From NCBI GenBank assembly GCA_007123015.1, contig SKSL01000088.1:1-32371 (forward strand): a stretch of 32,371 bases of DNA. Reading direction: 5' to 3'. Shown here piece by piece: positions 10,131-20,025 of this stretch. Position numbers and translations under genes: made by a program. The notes under the pieces are model-generated. The model had not been told where the DNA came from and did not search any database. It saw nothing but the letters and a program-made list of their open reading frames with translations. Source of the stretch: Natronohydrobacter sp. (GTDB lineage: Bacteria; Pseudomonadota; Alphaproteobacteria; Rhodobacterales; Rhodobacteraceae). The stretch's first letter is position 1. Each line of letters begins with the position of its first letter.

Positions 10131-12518
10131 ATGCGCGGTGCGGAGTCTAATTTGTCTGCGCGCAAAGGAGGAGTGCGGCGCGGTCGGCATCTCTTCTCTG
10201 CGGCAGTTTTCAGTGCAATGACAGCAGTTGGCGCTGGATTCGCCTCGAGCGCGGATGCCCAGACCTTTCGTTTCAATACAATCGAAATTGACGGCAATAT
10301 AAGGGTCGATGACTCCACGATTTTCGGCATAACCGGGATCGGGCGCGGCCAACCCGTCACGGCGGGTCAGCTTAATCAGGCCGTGTCAAACCTCGCGGCC
10401 TCTGGACTGTTCGAGGATTTTGATCTGGTGCCGCAAGGCAACCGCCTGATGATTCAGGTGCGCGAATTTCCGATCATCGGCATCGTGAATTTCGAAGGCA
10501 ACCGCCGGATCAATGATGACGCAATCTCGGAAGTGGTGCAGACGCGGGGCGGTCGGGTGCTTTCGCCATCGGCTGTCGAAGCGGATGCGCGCGCCATCGC
10601 CGAGCTTTACGCCCGCCGTGGTCGCACAGCCGCAGAGGTCACTCCCAAGATCATCCCGCGCGGCAATAACCGTGTCGATCTGGCCTTCGAGATTCGCGAG
10701 GGCAATGTGGTCGAGATCGAGCGCATTTCCTTCGTCGGCAATAGCGCCTTCTCGAATTACCGTTTGCGTCAGGTACTCAGCACCAAACAGGCCGGGTTGC
10801 TGCGCTGGGTGATCCAGAGCGATACATTCATCGCCGAGCGGATCGCGCTCGACCGGCAGTTGCTGACCGATTTCTACCTTTCGCGCGGCTACATTGATTT
10901 CGAAGTGCTGTCCGTGACCTCTGAGATCGCGCGCGAGCGCGACGGGTTTTTCCTGACCTTCAACATTCGGGAAGGTCTGCAATACCGATTTGGCGATGTC
11001 ACTGTGGTCAGCGAAGTCGATGGGCTTGACCCTGCCGATTTCGAGCGCGAATTGCGACTGCGCCCGGGCGTCATTTTCTCGCCCAATGTGCTTGAGCAGA
11101 ACATCGCACGAATGGAACGGCTGGCTGAATTGCGGGGCTTGCGGTTCATCCGGGCCGAACCGCGTTTCACACGCAACAACCGCGATCAGACAATTGACGT
11201 GGAATTCGCATTGGTCCGCGGCGAACGCGTCTTCGTGGAACGCATCGACATTCAGGGCAACACCACCACTTTGGACCGCGTCGTGCGACGCCAGTTCAAT
11301 GTCGCCGAGGGCGATCCGCTCAATCCTCGGGAAATCCGCGAAGCGGCTGAACGTATTCGGGCGCTGGGGTATTTCTCGGATGTCTCGGTCGAGCCGCGTC
11401 AGGGCAGTGCGCCCGATCAGGCCGTTGTCGATGTCGAGGTCGAGGAAACCACCACTGGGTCGCTTGGATTTTCGGTCAGCTACGGCGCAGCGCAGGGTGT
11501 TGGCTTCGGGATCACTTTTGCCGAGCAGAATTTCCTGGGGCGCGGGCAGCAGGTCGCTGTGGCCTTCAATACGGTCAAAGGCTCGCGTGACCTGTCGCTG
11601 AATTTCGTGGAACCCGCCTTCATGGGCCGGGATTTGTCCTATTCTCTTGGCGTGGGCTATCGCGAGACCCGAACCTTCTTCTCGGATTTCAACACGCGCG
11701 AGGCGTTTTTCAACAATGCCATCGACTTTCCGGTCAGCGAGTTCGGGCGGCTGCAATTGCGTCAGGGGCTTGTTCTTGACCGGTTGCGCGGTTTGAATGA
11801 GGGCCCCTATGCGCCCGGAGATGTGCGGCCTTCGACACGCCTTCTGGATGACCAGAGAGCCGGAACATCCATCACAGGCTCGCTCGGCTATACCTATTCG
11901 ATTGACACGCGCAATGTGGGGATCGACCCGACCCAAGGCTATGTCTTCAGCTTCCGCCAGGATTTCGGCTTGGGCAACCAAAGCCGCCGCTTCATCAAGA
12001 GCGAAGTTCGCGCCGGGTATGAAATGGCGGTCTTCAATGAAGATGTGACGCTGCGCGGCGATGCGCGGGCCGGGTTGCTGCATATGGCCAGAGGCCAGTC
12101 GCGCTACCGCGAGCGCTTCCAGCTGGCCGATGTCATGCGCGGGTTCCGCCCTGGTGCGTCCGGGCCGCGCGACTTCTTTGCGACCAATGAAGATGTGTTG
12201 GGCGGCAACAAGTATTTCACAGTCTCGGCTGAAATGCAGTTCCCGCTGGGCACGCCCGAGGAATACGGCCTCAGTGGTGGGCTCTTTGCGGATGTGGGTT
12301 CGGTCTGGGGGTTCGACAGCGCGACGACAATCCAGACCACGCATCCGCTGCCCGATGGTGTGGATTACAACAAGATGCATGTCCGGGGCACTGTCGGCGT
12401 GTCGCTGTTCTGGGACAGCCCGCTGGGGCCGCTGCGCTTTGATTTCTCGCGCGCGGTGCGCAAGCTGGATCGGGATCGGACACAGAATTTCGACTTCTCG
12501 ATTGTTTCCCGCTTCTGA
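10131..12518 (+). CDS. bamA: Outer membrane protein assembly factor BamA
   Basis: Signal peptide, POTRA repeats (FNTIEIDGNIRVDDSTI..., IVNFEGNRRINDDAI..., RISFVGNSAFSNYRLRQVL..., RIDIQGNTTTLDRVVRRQF), C-terminal barrel ending in F. A GTG at 10119 is an alternative start. Confidence 0.96.
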   Translation: MRGAESNLSARKGGVRRGRHLFSAAVFSAMTAVGAGFASSADAQTFRFNTIEIDGNIRVDDSTIFGITGIGRGQPVTAGQLNQAVSNLAASGLFEDFDLVPQGNRLMIQVREFPIIGIVNFEGNRRINDDAISEVVQTRGGRVLSPSAVEADARAIAELYARRGRTAAEVTPKIIPRGNNRVDLAFEIREGNVVEIERISFVGNSAFSNYRLRQVLSTKQAGLLRWVIQSDTFIAERIALDRQLLTDFYLSRGYIDFEVLSVTSEIARERDGFFLTFNIREGLQYRFGDVTVVSEVDGLDPADFERELRLRPGVIFSPNVLEQNIARMERLAELRGLRFIRAEPRFTRNNRDQTIDVEFALVRGERVFVERIDIQGNTTTLDRVVRRQFNVAEGDPLNPREIREAAERIRALGYFSDVSVEPRQGSAPDQAVVDVEVEETTTGSLGFSVSYGAAQGVGFGITFAEQNFLGRGQQVAVAFNTVKGSRDLSLNFVEPAFMGRDLSYSLGVGYRETRTFFSDFNTREAFFNNAIDFPVSEFGRLQLRQGLVLDRLRGLNEGPYAPGDVRPSTRLLDDQRAGTSITGSLGYTYSIDTRNVGIDPTQGYVFSFRQDFGLGNQSRRFIKSEVRAGYEMAVFNEDVTLRGDARAGLLHMARGQSRYRERFQLADVMRGFRPGASGPRDFFATNEDVLGGNKYFTVSAEMQFPLGTPEEYGLSGGLFADVGSVWGFDSATTIQTTHPLPDGVDYNKMHVRGTVGVSLFWDSPLGPLRFDFSRAVRKLDRDRTQNFDFSIVSRF

Positions 12519-13123
12519 TGCGTCGACGCGGCGCGCTGGCCTCATATCTCGGGGCGGCAGGTCTTGCACTTGCCGCCCCGCTTCCTGCGCAGCCTGTGCT
12601 GGAATTCTCGCTGGGTGAAGACGCGCAGACGGCCGAGGTGGCCCAACTGTTGTTGCGCACGATTGATGACGAGCGATTGTTTCGCGAGTCAGAGTTTGGC
12701 CAGCGCGTGGCGCAAGAGATCGATACGGCCTCGCGCGCGCTTGAAGCGGAAAATGACCGTCTGCTCGCAGAACTGACAGCGCGTGAAGCCGAATTGACCG
12801 AGTTGCGCGCCGAAATGACCGTGGAAGAGTTCCGCGCCGCCGCCAGCGCCTTCGACATCGAGGCCGAAACGATCCGGCGCGATCAGGCCGAAAAACGGCA
12901 ACGGTTGGTGCAGTTCGAAGACTCCGAGCGGCGGCGTTTTTTCGGGCAGTCGGCACCGGTTCTGCAACAGGTCCTGGAGCAATCCGGTGGGCTTGTCCTG
13001 ATCGATGCGCGCGCTGTGATCATCGGAATTCCTGGCCTCGACATGACCGAGGAGGCTGTCGAGGCGATGAATACCGCGTTCGGCGATGGGGGCGATCCTC
13101 CTTTCCCGCTGCTGATTCCGTGA
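12518..13123 (+). CDS. OmpH/Skp-family periplasmic chaperone
   Basis: Signal-peptide-like N-terminus, central coiled coil (ALEAENDRLLAELTAREAELTELRAEM), position directly after bamA with TGATG overlap. Confidence 0.85.
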   Translation: MRRRGALASYLGAAGLALAAPLPAQPVLEFSLGEDAQTAEVAQLLLRTIDDERLFRESEFGQRVAQEIDTASRALEAENDRLLAELTAREAELTELRAEMTVEEFRAAASAFDIEAETIRRDQAEKRQRLVQFEDSERRRFFGQSAPVLQQVLEQSGGLVLIDARAVIIGIPGLDMTEEAVEAMNTAFGDGGDPPFPLLIP

Positions 13124-13226
13124 GCGTTTTCGCCTTCGCTTGCCAGCTTGACGCAGCCTTGCTAGAGCGGGTTCGCGCGTGCCGGGCAATTTGGGGGCAC
13201 GGACCTGAAAGCTGGAAAGGACCAAG

Positions 13227-13697
13227 ATGACCGACTATGTCCCTGCAGAGGCAGATCTCGCCACGATCATGCGGATCATTCCCCATCGTTACCCGTTTCT
13301 GCTGATCGACAAGGTGCGGGATGTGGTGGACAGGACCTCTGCTGTGGGCATCAAGAATGTGACCTTCAACGAGCCGCATTTTCAGGGCCATTTCCCCGGC
13401 GCGCCGATCATGCCCGGTGTGACGATTGTCGAAGCCATGGCGCAGACAGCGGCGGTGCTTGTGGGTCTTTCAGTTGGCTTTGGTGACAAGGCGCCGCTGG
13501 TCTATTTCATGTCGATCGACAAGTGCAAATTCCGCCGCAAGGTGGTGCCGGGCGATGTGTTGGAACTGCATGTCACAGTCAAGCGTGGGTCCACCAAGAT
13601 CTGGAAATTCGAAGGCGTGGCCAAGGTGGATGGGCAATTGGCCGCAGAAGCCGAATTCGCCGCGATGATCGATCTGAATGCGACTGCGGTAGCGTGA
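13227..13697 (+). CDS. fabZ: 3-hydroxyacyl-ACP dehydratase
   Basis: [49 protein letters not shown]. Confidence 0.97.
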   Translation: MTDYVPAEADLATIMRIIPHRYPFLLIDKVRDVVDRTSAVGIKNVTFNEPHFQGHFPGAPIMPGVTIVEAMAQTAAVLVGLSVGFGDKAPLVYFMSIDKCKFRRKVVPGDVLELHVTVKRGSTKIWKFEGVAKVDGQLAAEAEFAAMIDLNATAVA

Positions 13698-13705
13698 TCT
13701 CTGCC

Positions 13706-14497
13706 ATGATTGACCCAAGCGCCGAAATCCACCCCATGGCCGTGGTCGAACCCGGCGCGCAGATCGGGCCGGGCTGCATGATCGGGCCATTTGCGGTGGT
13801 CGGGCCAGAGGTCACGCTGGCAGAGGGTGTCACCCTCAAACCCCATGCCCATGTCACGGGCTGGACCCAGATCGGGCCGGGCAGCACAGTGTTTTCGTTC
13901 GCATCGGTCGGTGAAGTCCCGCAGGATCTGAAATATGCAGGCGAACGCACGCAGCTGGTCATCGGCGCGCGGTGTCGCATTCGCGAGAACGCGACGCTGC
14001 ATATCGGCACGGAACAGGGCGGGGGCGTGACCCGTGTGGGCGATAATGTGCTGGTCATGGCGGGCGCGCATGTGGGCCATGATGCCCAAGTGGGCGACAA
14101 TGTGATCCTTGCGAATTTCGCCGGTGTTGCCGGGCATGTGACCATCGAGCGCAATGTGATCGTCGGTGCCTCGGCCGGATTGCATCAGTTCATCCGCGTG
14201 GGCGAGGGGGCGATGATCGGTGCGCTGACCCGCGTGACGCATGATGTGATGCCCTTCGGTCTGGTCTCTGGCCCCGATGGCGCGCTTCTGGGACTGAACC
14301 TGATCGGCATGAAGCGGCGTGGCATGGACCGCGCGCAGATTGCAGCACTGCGGGCGGCCTATAAACGGCTTTCGGGCGAGGGCGCGTTGTCGGACCTTGC
14401 GCAGGCACTGCTCGATGAAGGGGCTGAAGATGCGGTCGCTCAGGTCGCGCAGTTTTTCACTGGCGAGACAGGCCGCAACTTCCTGCGCCCGAAATGA
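13706..14497 (+). CDS. lpxA: UDP-N-acetylglucosamine acyltransferase
   Basis: Left-handed beta-helix hexapeptides; MIDPSAEIHPMAVVEPGAQIGPGCMIGPFAVVGPEV, GLVSGPDGALLGLNLIGMKRRG. Confidence 0.95.
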   Translation: MIDPSAEIHPMAVVEPGAQIGPGCMIGPFAVVGPEVTLAEGVTLKPHAHVTGWTQIGPGSTVFSFASVGEVPQDLKYAGERTQLVIGARCRIRENATLHIGTEQGGGVTRVGDNVLVMAGAHVGHDAQVGDNVILANFAGVAGHVTIERNVIVGASAGLHQFIRVGEGAMIGALTRVTHDVMPFGLVSGPDGALLGLNLIGMKRRGMDRAQIAALRAAYKRLSGEGALSDLAQALLDEGAEDAVAQVAQFFTGETGRNFLRPK

Positions 14498-15321
14498 GCC
14501 GGATTGCGATCATTGCCGGGCGCGGCGCGCTGCCAGAGGTGCTGGCCGCGCGTCTGGCCTCGGACGGTCAGACCCTGTTGCTGGCCGAGTTGGAGGGGTT
14601 CGAGAGCCTGAGCCATCGACGCGACGATGTCCTGCGCTTTCGGCTGGAGCGGCTTGTGCCCTTCCTTGACCATTTGCAGGATCAGGGCGTCACGCGCGCG
14701 GTTTTTGCAGGCGGCGTGCATCGCCCGCGACTGGACCCGGCGCTTATCGATCCGGCAACGATGCAGCTATTGCCGCGCATCATGGCCGCGATGCAACAGG
14801 GCGATGATGGCACCCTGCGCGAAGTGATCACCCTAATGGGGGAATGGGGGATCGCGGTGATGGGCGCGCAGGATATCTGCCCTGACTTGGTTGCGGGGGC
14901 AGGGGTGCTGGGCGCGCATCACCCCAAATCCGGCGAGAAGCAGGACGCAATGCGCGGATTTGACATCTTGCGCCTGACCGGGGCGGCGGATGTGGGGCAG
15001 GGCTGTGTGGTCGCGCGCGGTCAATGCCTGGCGCTCGAAGCCCTGCCGGGGACCGATGTGATGCTGGCGCATCTGACGCAATTGCGCGCGGCGGGCGTGG
15101 CGCTGCCCGAAGGCGGGGTGTTCTGCAAGGCCTCGAAACCCGGTCAGGACCGGCGCATCGACCTGCCCGCGCTGGGGCCAGAGACAGTGACCCGCGCGCA
15201 TGCGGCGGGCTTGCGCGGGATCGCGTTTGAAGCGGGCGGCGTCTTGCTGATCGACCGCGCTGACATGATCGCGCGCGCTGATGATCTGGGCCTGTTCCTG
15301 CTGGCTGTGGAGCCTGCGTGA
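14494..15321 (+). CDS. lpxI: UDP-2,3-diacylglucosamine pyrophosphatase, LpxI type
   Basis: MSRIAIIAGRGALPEVLAARL, GDDGTLREVITLMGEWGI, VFCKASKPGQDRRIDLPALGPETV; located between lpxA and lpxB. Confidence 0.92.
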   Translation: MSRIAIIAGRGALPEVLAARLASDGQTLLLAELEGFESLSHRRDDVLRFRLERLVPFLDHLQDQGVTRAVFAGGVHRPRLDPALIDPATMQLLPRIMAAMQQGDDGTLREVITLMGEWGIAVMGAQDICPDLVAGAGVLGAHHPKSGEKQDAMRGFDILRLTGAADVGQGCVVARGQCLALEALPGTDVMLAHLTQLRAAGVALPEGGVFCKASKPGQDRRIDLPALGPETVTRAHAAGLRGIAFEAGGVLLIDRADMIARADDLGLFLLAVEPA

Positions 15322-16457
15322 AGGTCTTCGTCATCGCGGGCGAGCCCTCTGGCGACAAGCTGGGCGCGGCGCTGATGGCAGGGCTGAACCAGCTTGCCCC
15401 GGACACCCGCTTCATGGGGGTTGGCGGCGAAGGGATGGCAGCGCAGGGTCTGCAAACGCAGTTTCCAATGTCAGATCTGAGTGTAATGGGCTTGGCCGAA
15501 GTGCTGCCGCGCATCGCGCTTCTGCGCCGCCGGATCCACCAGACAGCAGCCGCCATCGCCCATGCGCAGCCTGATCTGGTCATCACCATCGACAGCCCGG
15601 ATTTCTGCCTGCGCGTGCTACGCCTTGCGCGTGCCGCGCGGCCTGATCTGCCTGTCGTGCATTATGTCGCGCCCTCGGTCTGGGCCTGGCGTCCGGGGCG
15701 GGCGACCAAGATGGCGCCGCTGGTCGATCATGTGCTGGCGCTTCTGCCTTTCGAGCCGCCCTATATGGAAGCCGCTGGCATGAGCTGCGATTTTGTGGGT
15801 CATCCTGTCGTGGCCGAGCCGCGCGCGAGTGCGGCCGAAATCGACGCTCTGCGCGCGCGCGTCCCTGCGCCGGTCTGGCTGGCATTGCCCGGATCGCGGC
15901 GCGGCGAAATCGCGCGCCATGCCCCGCGCTTCGGCGCTGCCATGGCGAAAGTTCTGCCGCAAGGCGCGTCGGTTCTGGTGCCCAGCGTCAGCGCGCGCGC
16001 CGAGCAGATGCGCGGCGAGGTTGCGCGCTGGCCTTTTGCTGCCCATGTTCTGACCGATCCCGGCGACAAGCGCGCGGCCTTTGCTCTGGCGGAAATGGCC
16101 CTCGCGGCGTCGGGCACTGTCTCGCTGGAACTGGCGGCGAGCGATACGCCCATGGTGATCGCTTATGACGTGAACCCGGTCACGCGCTGGCTGGCCACGC
16201 GCTTGATCACGCTCGACACAGTGACGCTTGTCAATCTGGTCAGCGAGACGCGGGCGATCCCGGAATGTCTGGGTAGCGCCTGCACACCGGATCGGATCGC
16301 CGCGTGCCTGCAAGCACTGCATGCCAGCCCAGAGGCACGTTTGGCGCAGCGTCAGGCGATGCAGATGACCATGGCGCGACTGGGCGCAGAGTATACGCCA
16401 CCGGGGCTGCGCGCGGCACAGTCCGTCATGGGTTTCATGGCGCGCAGATGCGGTTAA
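15318..16457 (+). CDS. lpxB: Lipid-A-disaccharide synthase
   Basis: VFVIAGEPSGDKLGAALMAGL, GVGGEGMAAQG, YVAPSVWAWRPGRA, LPGSRRGEI. Confidence 0.96.
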   Translation: MKVFVIAGEPSGDKLGAALMAGLNQLAPDTRFMGVGGEGMAAQGLQTQFPMSDLSVMGLAEVLPRIALLRRRIHQTAAAIAHAQPDLVITIDSPDFCLRVLRLARAARPDLPVVHYVAPSVWAWRPGRATKMAPLVDHVLALLPFEPPYMEAAGMSCDFVGHPVVAEPRASAAEIDALRARVPAPVWLALPGSRRGEIARHAPRFGAAMAKVLPQGASVLVPSVSARAEQMRGEVARWPFAAHVLTDPGDKRAAFALAEMALAASGTVSLELAASDTPMVIAYDVNPVTRWLATRLITLDTVTLVNLVSETRAIPECLGSACTPDRIAACLQALHASPEARLAQRQAMQMTMARLGAEYTPPGLRAAQSVMGFMARRCG

Positions 16458-18739
16458 TCCTCGTGCTGGGCGTGGCGCAGCCAGTAGCTGTGATCGCCGC
16501 GATCCGCCGGGCTTGATCCGATCATTTCCGTCTTGTCACGATGGAGCGCGACCTGTTGCAAAAGTCTGCGCAAGCGACGCAGAGCCAGCGGTTTGGTCAT
16601 CACAGGGATATCATGATCCTCGGCCTTCTGTACCAGATCAGGGCTGTGATTGGCCGTGATCAGAACAGCGGGAACAGGCCCATGCTTTGCCCGCAGATCC
16701 GTGATCAGATCAAGCCCGGTTTCCCCTGCATCCAGTTGATAATCCGCAAGGATCACATCTGGCGGTACGCCAAATTCTTCGATCTGCGACGCTGCCTCGC
16801 TCTGGGTCCGGGCCTCGATCGGGCTGCAGCCCCAGTCCTCGAGAACACCCATCATGGCACTACGCACATTATCGTCATTCTCGACCACAAGGATCAGCAG
16901 ATCCTCAAGCGCCGCGTTTGAAGCTTCCTGTAAGGCCAGCGGCGTGGTCCCGATTTCCGGAGGGGCGGCGCGCGGGACTGTGACTGCGAACATGGTGCCG
17001 CGCCCGACAACCGAGCGCAGATGCAGAGAATGGTTCAACAGCGCGCAAGCCTGCTCGACAATGGCCAGCCCCAGCCCCATCCCGGCCTCGCTTTGTGAGG
17101 GGTTGAGCCGAGTGAATTCCTCGAAAATATCCGCTTGCCGGTCTTCCGGAATGCCGGACCCTGTGTCCCAGACCTCAAGGCGCAGATCAGGCCCGCAAGA
17201 ACGCACCCCAAGCACGACCCGGCCCTGAGTGGTATAGCGCAACGCATTGGAGAGCAGATTTTGCAGAATACGTTTAAGATAGACCGGGTCTGATGTGACA
17301 TGCGCGCCGCTCGGATGCACGCGCAATTCCAGCCCGCGTTCCCGTGCAATGGGTGTGAATTCTTCGCGCAGGCGTTCCAGAAGCGGCGCGAGCGCCAGCG
17401 TTTCCGGTTTCGCCCGTGCCGCACCAATATCGAATTTCGAAATATCGAGCAGCGCGCCAAGGATCTGCTCGACTGACCCGAAGGCCTTGGTGATCCGCTC
17501 GATCAGCCGTTCCTGCGCCGGGGGCTGGTCCATCGCGCTGAGCGAGGCAAGAAACAGCTTGGCGGCATTGAGCGGCTGCAAAAGATCGTGGCTGGCCGAG
17601 GCCACGAAGCGCGATTTCGAGGTATTGGCGCGTTCGGCTGCGTCGCGCGCGGATTCCAGCTCGATCGTGCGCGCACGCACGCGGGCTTCCAGCGTCTCGT
17701 TCAGCCGGTGCATTTCGGCAATCGCACGGCGTTCCTTGGTCAGATCGTTGAACGAGATCACGAAGCCCCGATCCGGCATCGCCTGCGCCGAAAGCTCGAT
17801 CACGGCGCCCTCGTCTTGCAGAATCTCAAGTGTCAGCGGCGGGCGGAATGGCGGGCCATTGACCCAATCGGTCAGCGTCGCGCGGATATTGCTGCGCCCG
17901 AGTTGGCGCCGCCGCATCAGATTGTTCAACAGCGCCGAAAAGGGCGTTCCAGTGGCCAGAAGGTCGACAGGTGGCGAAAACAATTCACGCAGGCGTCGGT
18001 TCCAGCCCGCCAGCCGCGCTTTCGCATCGAAGATCATCACGCCTTGGTCGATGTGATCGAGCGTGGCGCGCACCATTTCAGCCTGTTCATCAAGCAGCTT
18101 CGTGCGTTCCTCGCGCGCCGTGCGCACCATGCCAGTGACGTCCGTCTGGGTGACGGCAGTCCCACCCGAGGCCATGCGTTGTTCCGAGACCTGCAGCCAC
18201 TGATCTTCGATCAGCGGGACCATGAAATTGACATCGCGTCGCCGATGGCTGTCAAGGCGCTGAACGACCCAATCGCGCCGCAGCGTGGTTTGGGGCAGGT
18301 TCAGCGACGGGCTTTCCGAAACGATCCGCACATAATCCCGAAATGACAAACCGGGCCCGATTCGACGACGGACATCGGGCAGATCCGCGCAAAAGCGTGA
18401 ATTCCACATGGTCAGCCGGTCCTGCGCGTCGAACATGGCAAAGCCTTCGGTGATTGCCTCCAGCGCATCAGTCAACGCATTTCGGGCCGCAACAGCATCG
18501 CGTTCCGCTTTTGACAGACGTGTATTGGCGACGCGCAATTTATCAAGCGTTTCGGCCAGATCGCGCGTGCGCGCACGGATTTGCTGTTCCAGCGTGACAA
18601 CATGGCTCAGCTGGCTGATTGGTCGATTGGTGCTTTGTGTTGCGCGTTCCGACCGATCCATGAGCGCTGCGACAATGGCGCGCAACCGGGCGTTCTCTTC
18701 TTCGAGATCGGGCGAATCCGTAAACAGATTTTCAAGCAT
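16454..18739 (-). CDS. PAS-domain hybrid sensor histidine kinase with C-terminal receiver domain (NahK/ErcS'-like architecture)
   Basis: N-terminal coiled coil; two PAS_7-like segments (LEAITEGFAMFDAQDRLTMWN..., LDHIDQGVMIFDAKARLAGWN...); HisKA H-box FVASASHDLLQPLNAAKLF; HATPase N/G boxes; receiver VENDD...ILADYQLD...TKP. Confidence 0.92.
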   Translation of the reverse strand: MLENLFTDSPDLEEENARLRAIVAALMDRSERATQSTNRPISQLSHVVTLEQQIRARTRDLAETLDKLRVANTRLSKAERDAVAARNALTDALEAITEGFAMFDAQDRLTMWNSRFCADLPDVRRRIGPGLSFRDYVRIVSESPSLNLPQTTLRRDWVVQRLDSHRRRDVNFMVPLIEDQWLQVSEQRMASGGTAVTQTDVTGMVRTAREERTKLLDEQAEMVRATLDHIDQGVMIFDAKARLAGWNRRLRELFSPPVDLLATGTPFSALLNNLMRRRQLGRSNIRATLTDWVNGPPFRPPLTLEILQDEGAVIELSAQAMPDRGFVISFNDLTKERRAIAEMHRLNETLEARVRARTIELESARDAAERANTSKSRFVASASHDLLQPLNAAKLFLASLSAMDQPPAQERLIERITKAFGSVEQILGALLDISKFDIGAARAKPETLALAPLLERLREEFTPIARERGLELRVHPSGAHVTSDPVYLKRILQNLLSNALRYTTQGRVVLGVRSCGPDLRLEVWDTGSGIPEDRQADIFEEFTRLNPSQSEAGMGLGLAIVEQACALLNHSLHLRSVVGRGTMFAVTVPRAAPPEIGTTPLALQEASNAALEDLLILVVENDDNVRSAMMGVLEDWGCSPIEARTQSEAASQIEEFGVPPDVILADYQLDAGETGLDLITDLRAKHGPVPAVLITANHSPDLVQKAEDHDIPVMTKPLALRRLRRLLQQVALHRDKTEMIGSSPADRGDHSYWLRHAQHED

Positions 18740-19934
18740 TCGCGTTTTCAGGCGCTCCGTCTACCACGAAATCGGTCGCTGTCAGAGTATCGGTATCTTC
18801 GTCGGGGGGATAAAATGCAAGGCCTGTAAAGGTCTGGTTCACATGGACCAGATTGAACTGCTCGCCATAGGTGTTGAATCCGGTGACCCCGAAGCGATCA
18901 AGCACCGCTGATATCTGGTGGCGCTTCTGGCTATGTTCCGCTTCCAGTCTGCGCAGGATACAATCACAGGCCATGATCGCGGGTGTCTCGCCCGCAGGGG
19001 AAAGCCGCGACAATTCCTGTTCCAGATGTGCCCCCAGATCCGTGCTCTGGGCCAGACGCAGCACCAGCCCGGTCTCGATGGCTGAGAAGAATCGCAAGGT
19101 GCCGTCCTCTTCGACGCGCTGGATCGCGAGCACATGATGGTCATCGCCGATCTTTGACACAACAGGATTGGCCGCAAATATGAATGGCGACAGCTGTTCA
19201 GGGTCTTTACCAAGGATGCGCGCATATTCAGGGCCCGCTGGCATGCCATTGATCGCGCGCACAAGCCGGTGTTCCGGATCCGCATCTGTCACGACCATTC
19301 GCTTGTCTGTGGGTTCGAGATGATCGAAACGAAAAGCCGTAACGCGGCAGGGGGTGCGCAGGATGGCCAGCACAGCCGCGTCGGACATGAAGCGGCCCTG
19401 ATGCATGACAAAAGTCTTGCCGAAGCTCAATCCATCGCCGGCAGAACCACCGACCAAGGGACTTTGACCCAGGGCTTCCGAAAGCGCCCAGACCAGTTGC
19501 TCTTCCATCAGCGACAGCCCGTCCGACAGCAGAAAGGCCACTTCATTGGCCCAGTCCGCAGTGGAGAAGGTCACTTCGGCGCGCAGATCGAAGGCCAGTT
19601 GCCGCGCAAGCTCTGGATCAAACTTCCGCAGATCGCGCAGCACGCCGGTTGCGACCTGAAACAGGTTGCGCGGCAGGCCAAGCGCCACGATCTGCCCGTC
19701 CAGATAGCCGCCTGCGCCGATTTCCCCCGCTGTGGTGCAGCCGATGATCTGGGTTTGCTGGGTAATCGGCAAAAGGGTCTTTTCGATCTGGTCCAGATCA
19801 TGACCTTCGCCGATGAACAGGATCATGAGCGCCAGTTTGTCCGGCTCAAACTGTTCCAATACCTCCGATATCGCCTGACAGCTGTCGGGCGACGCAGACT
19901 GCGCGCGTGAAATGAAGGTGGTTGATGGATGCAC
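18732..19934 (-). CDS. FIST-domain (FIST_N/FIST_C) signal sensor protein
   Basis: IIGCTTAGEIGAGGYLDGQIVALGL, DGLSLMEEQLVWALSEALGQSPLVGGSAGDGLSFGKTFV, NTYGEQFNLVHVNQTFTGLAFY; overlaps the kinase start by 8 nt. Confidence 0.9.
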   Translation of the reverse strand: MHPSTTFISRAQSASPDSCQAISEVLEQFEPDKLALMILFIGEGHDLDQIEKTLLPITQQTQIIGCTTAGEIGAGGYLDGQIVALGLPRNLFQVATGVLRDLRKFDPELARQLAFDLRAEVTFSTADWANEVAFLLSDGLSLMEEQLVWALSEALGQSPLVGGSAGDGLSFGKTFVMHQGRFMSDAAVLAILRTPCRVTAFRFDHLEPTDKRMVVTDADPEHRLVRAINGMPAGPEYARILGKDPEQLSPFIFAANPVVSKIGDDHHVLAIQRVEEDGTLRFFSAIETGLVLRLAQSTDLGAHLEQELSRLSPAGETPAIMACDCILRRLEAEHSQKRHQISAVLDRFGVTGFNTYGEQFNLVHVNQTFTGLAFYPPDEDTDTLTATDFVVDGAPENANA

Positions 19935-20025
19935 GCTGACCCCTCCCTGGTTGGCGCACGAATAGCAGGGACAAGCTTACCCCAGTCGATAGGCCTTGCG
20001 CAAAAGGTTTGAGGCCCCTCGGAGA

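Noticed and set aside
10386-12956. 856-aa open frame antisense to bamA
   Set aside because: Composition artefact of a GC-rich gene; low-complexity His/Arg/Gln-rich translation, no recognisable domain, and the sense strand encodes an unambiguous BamA.
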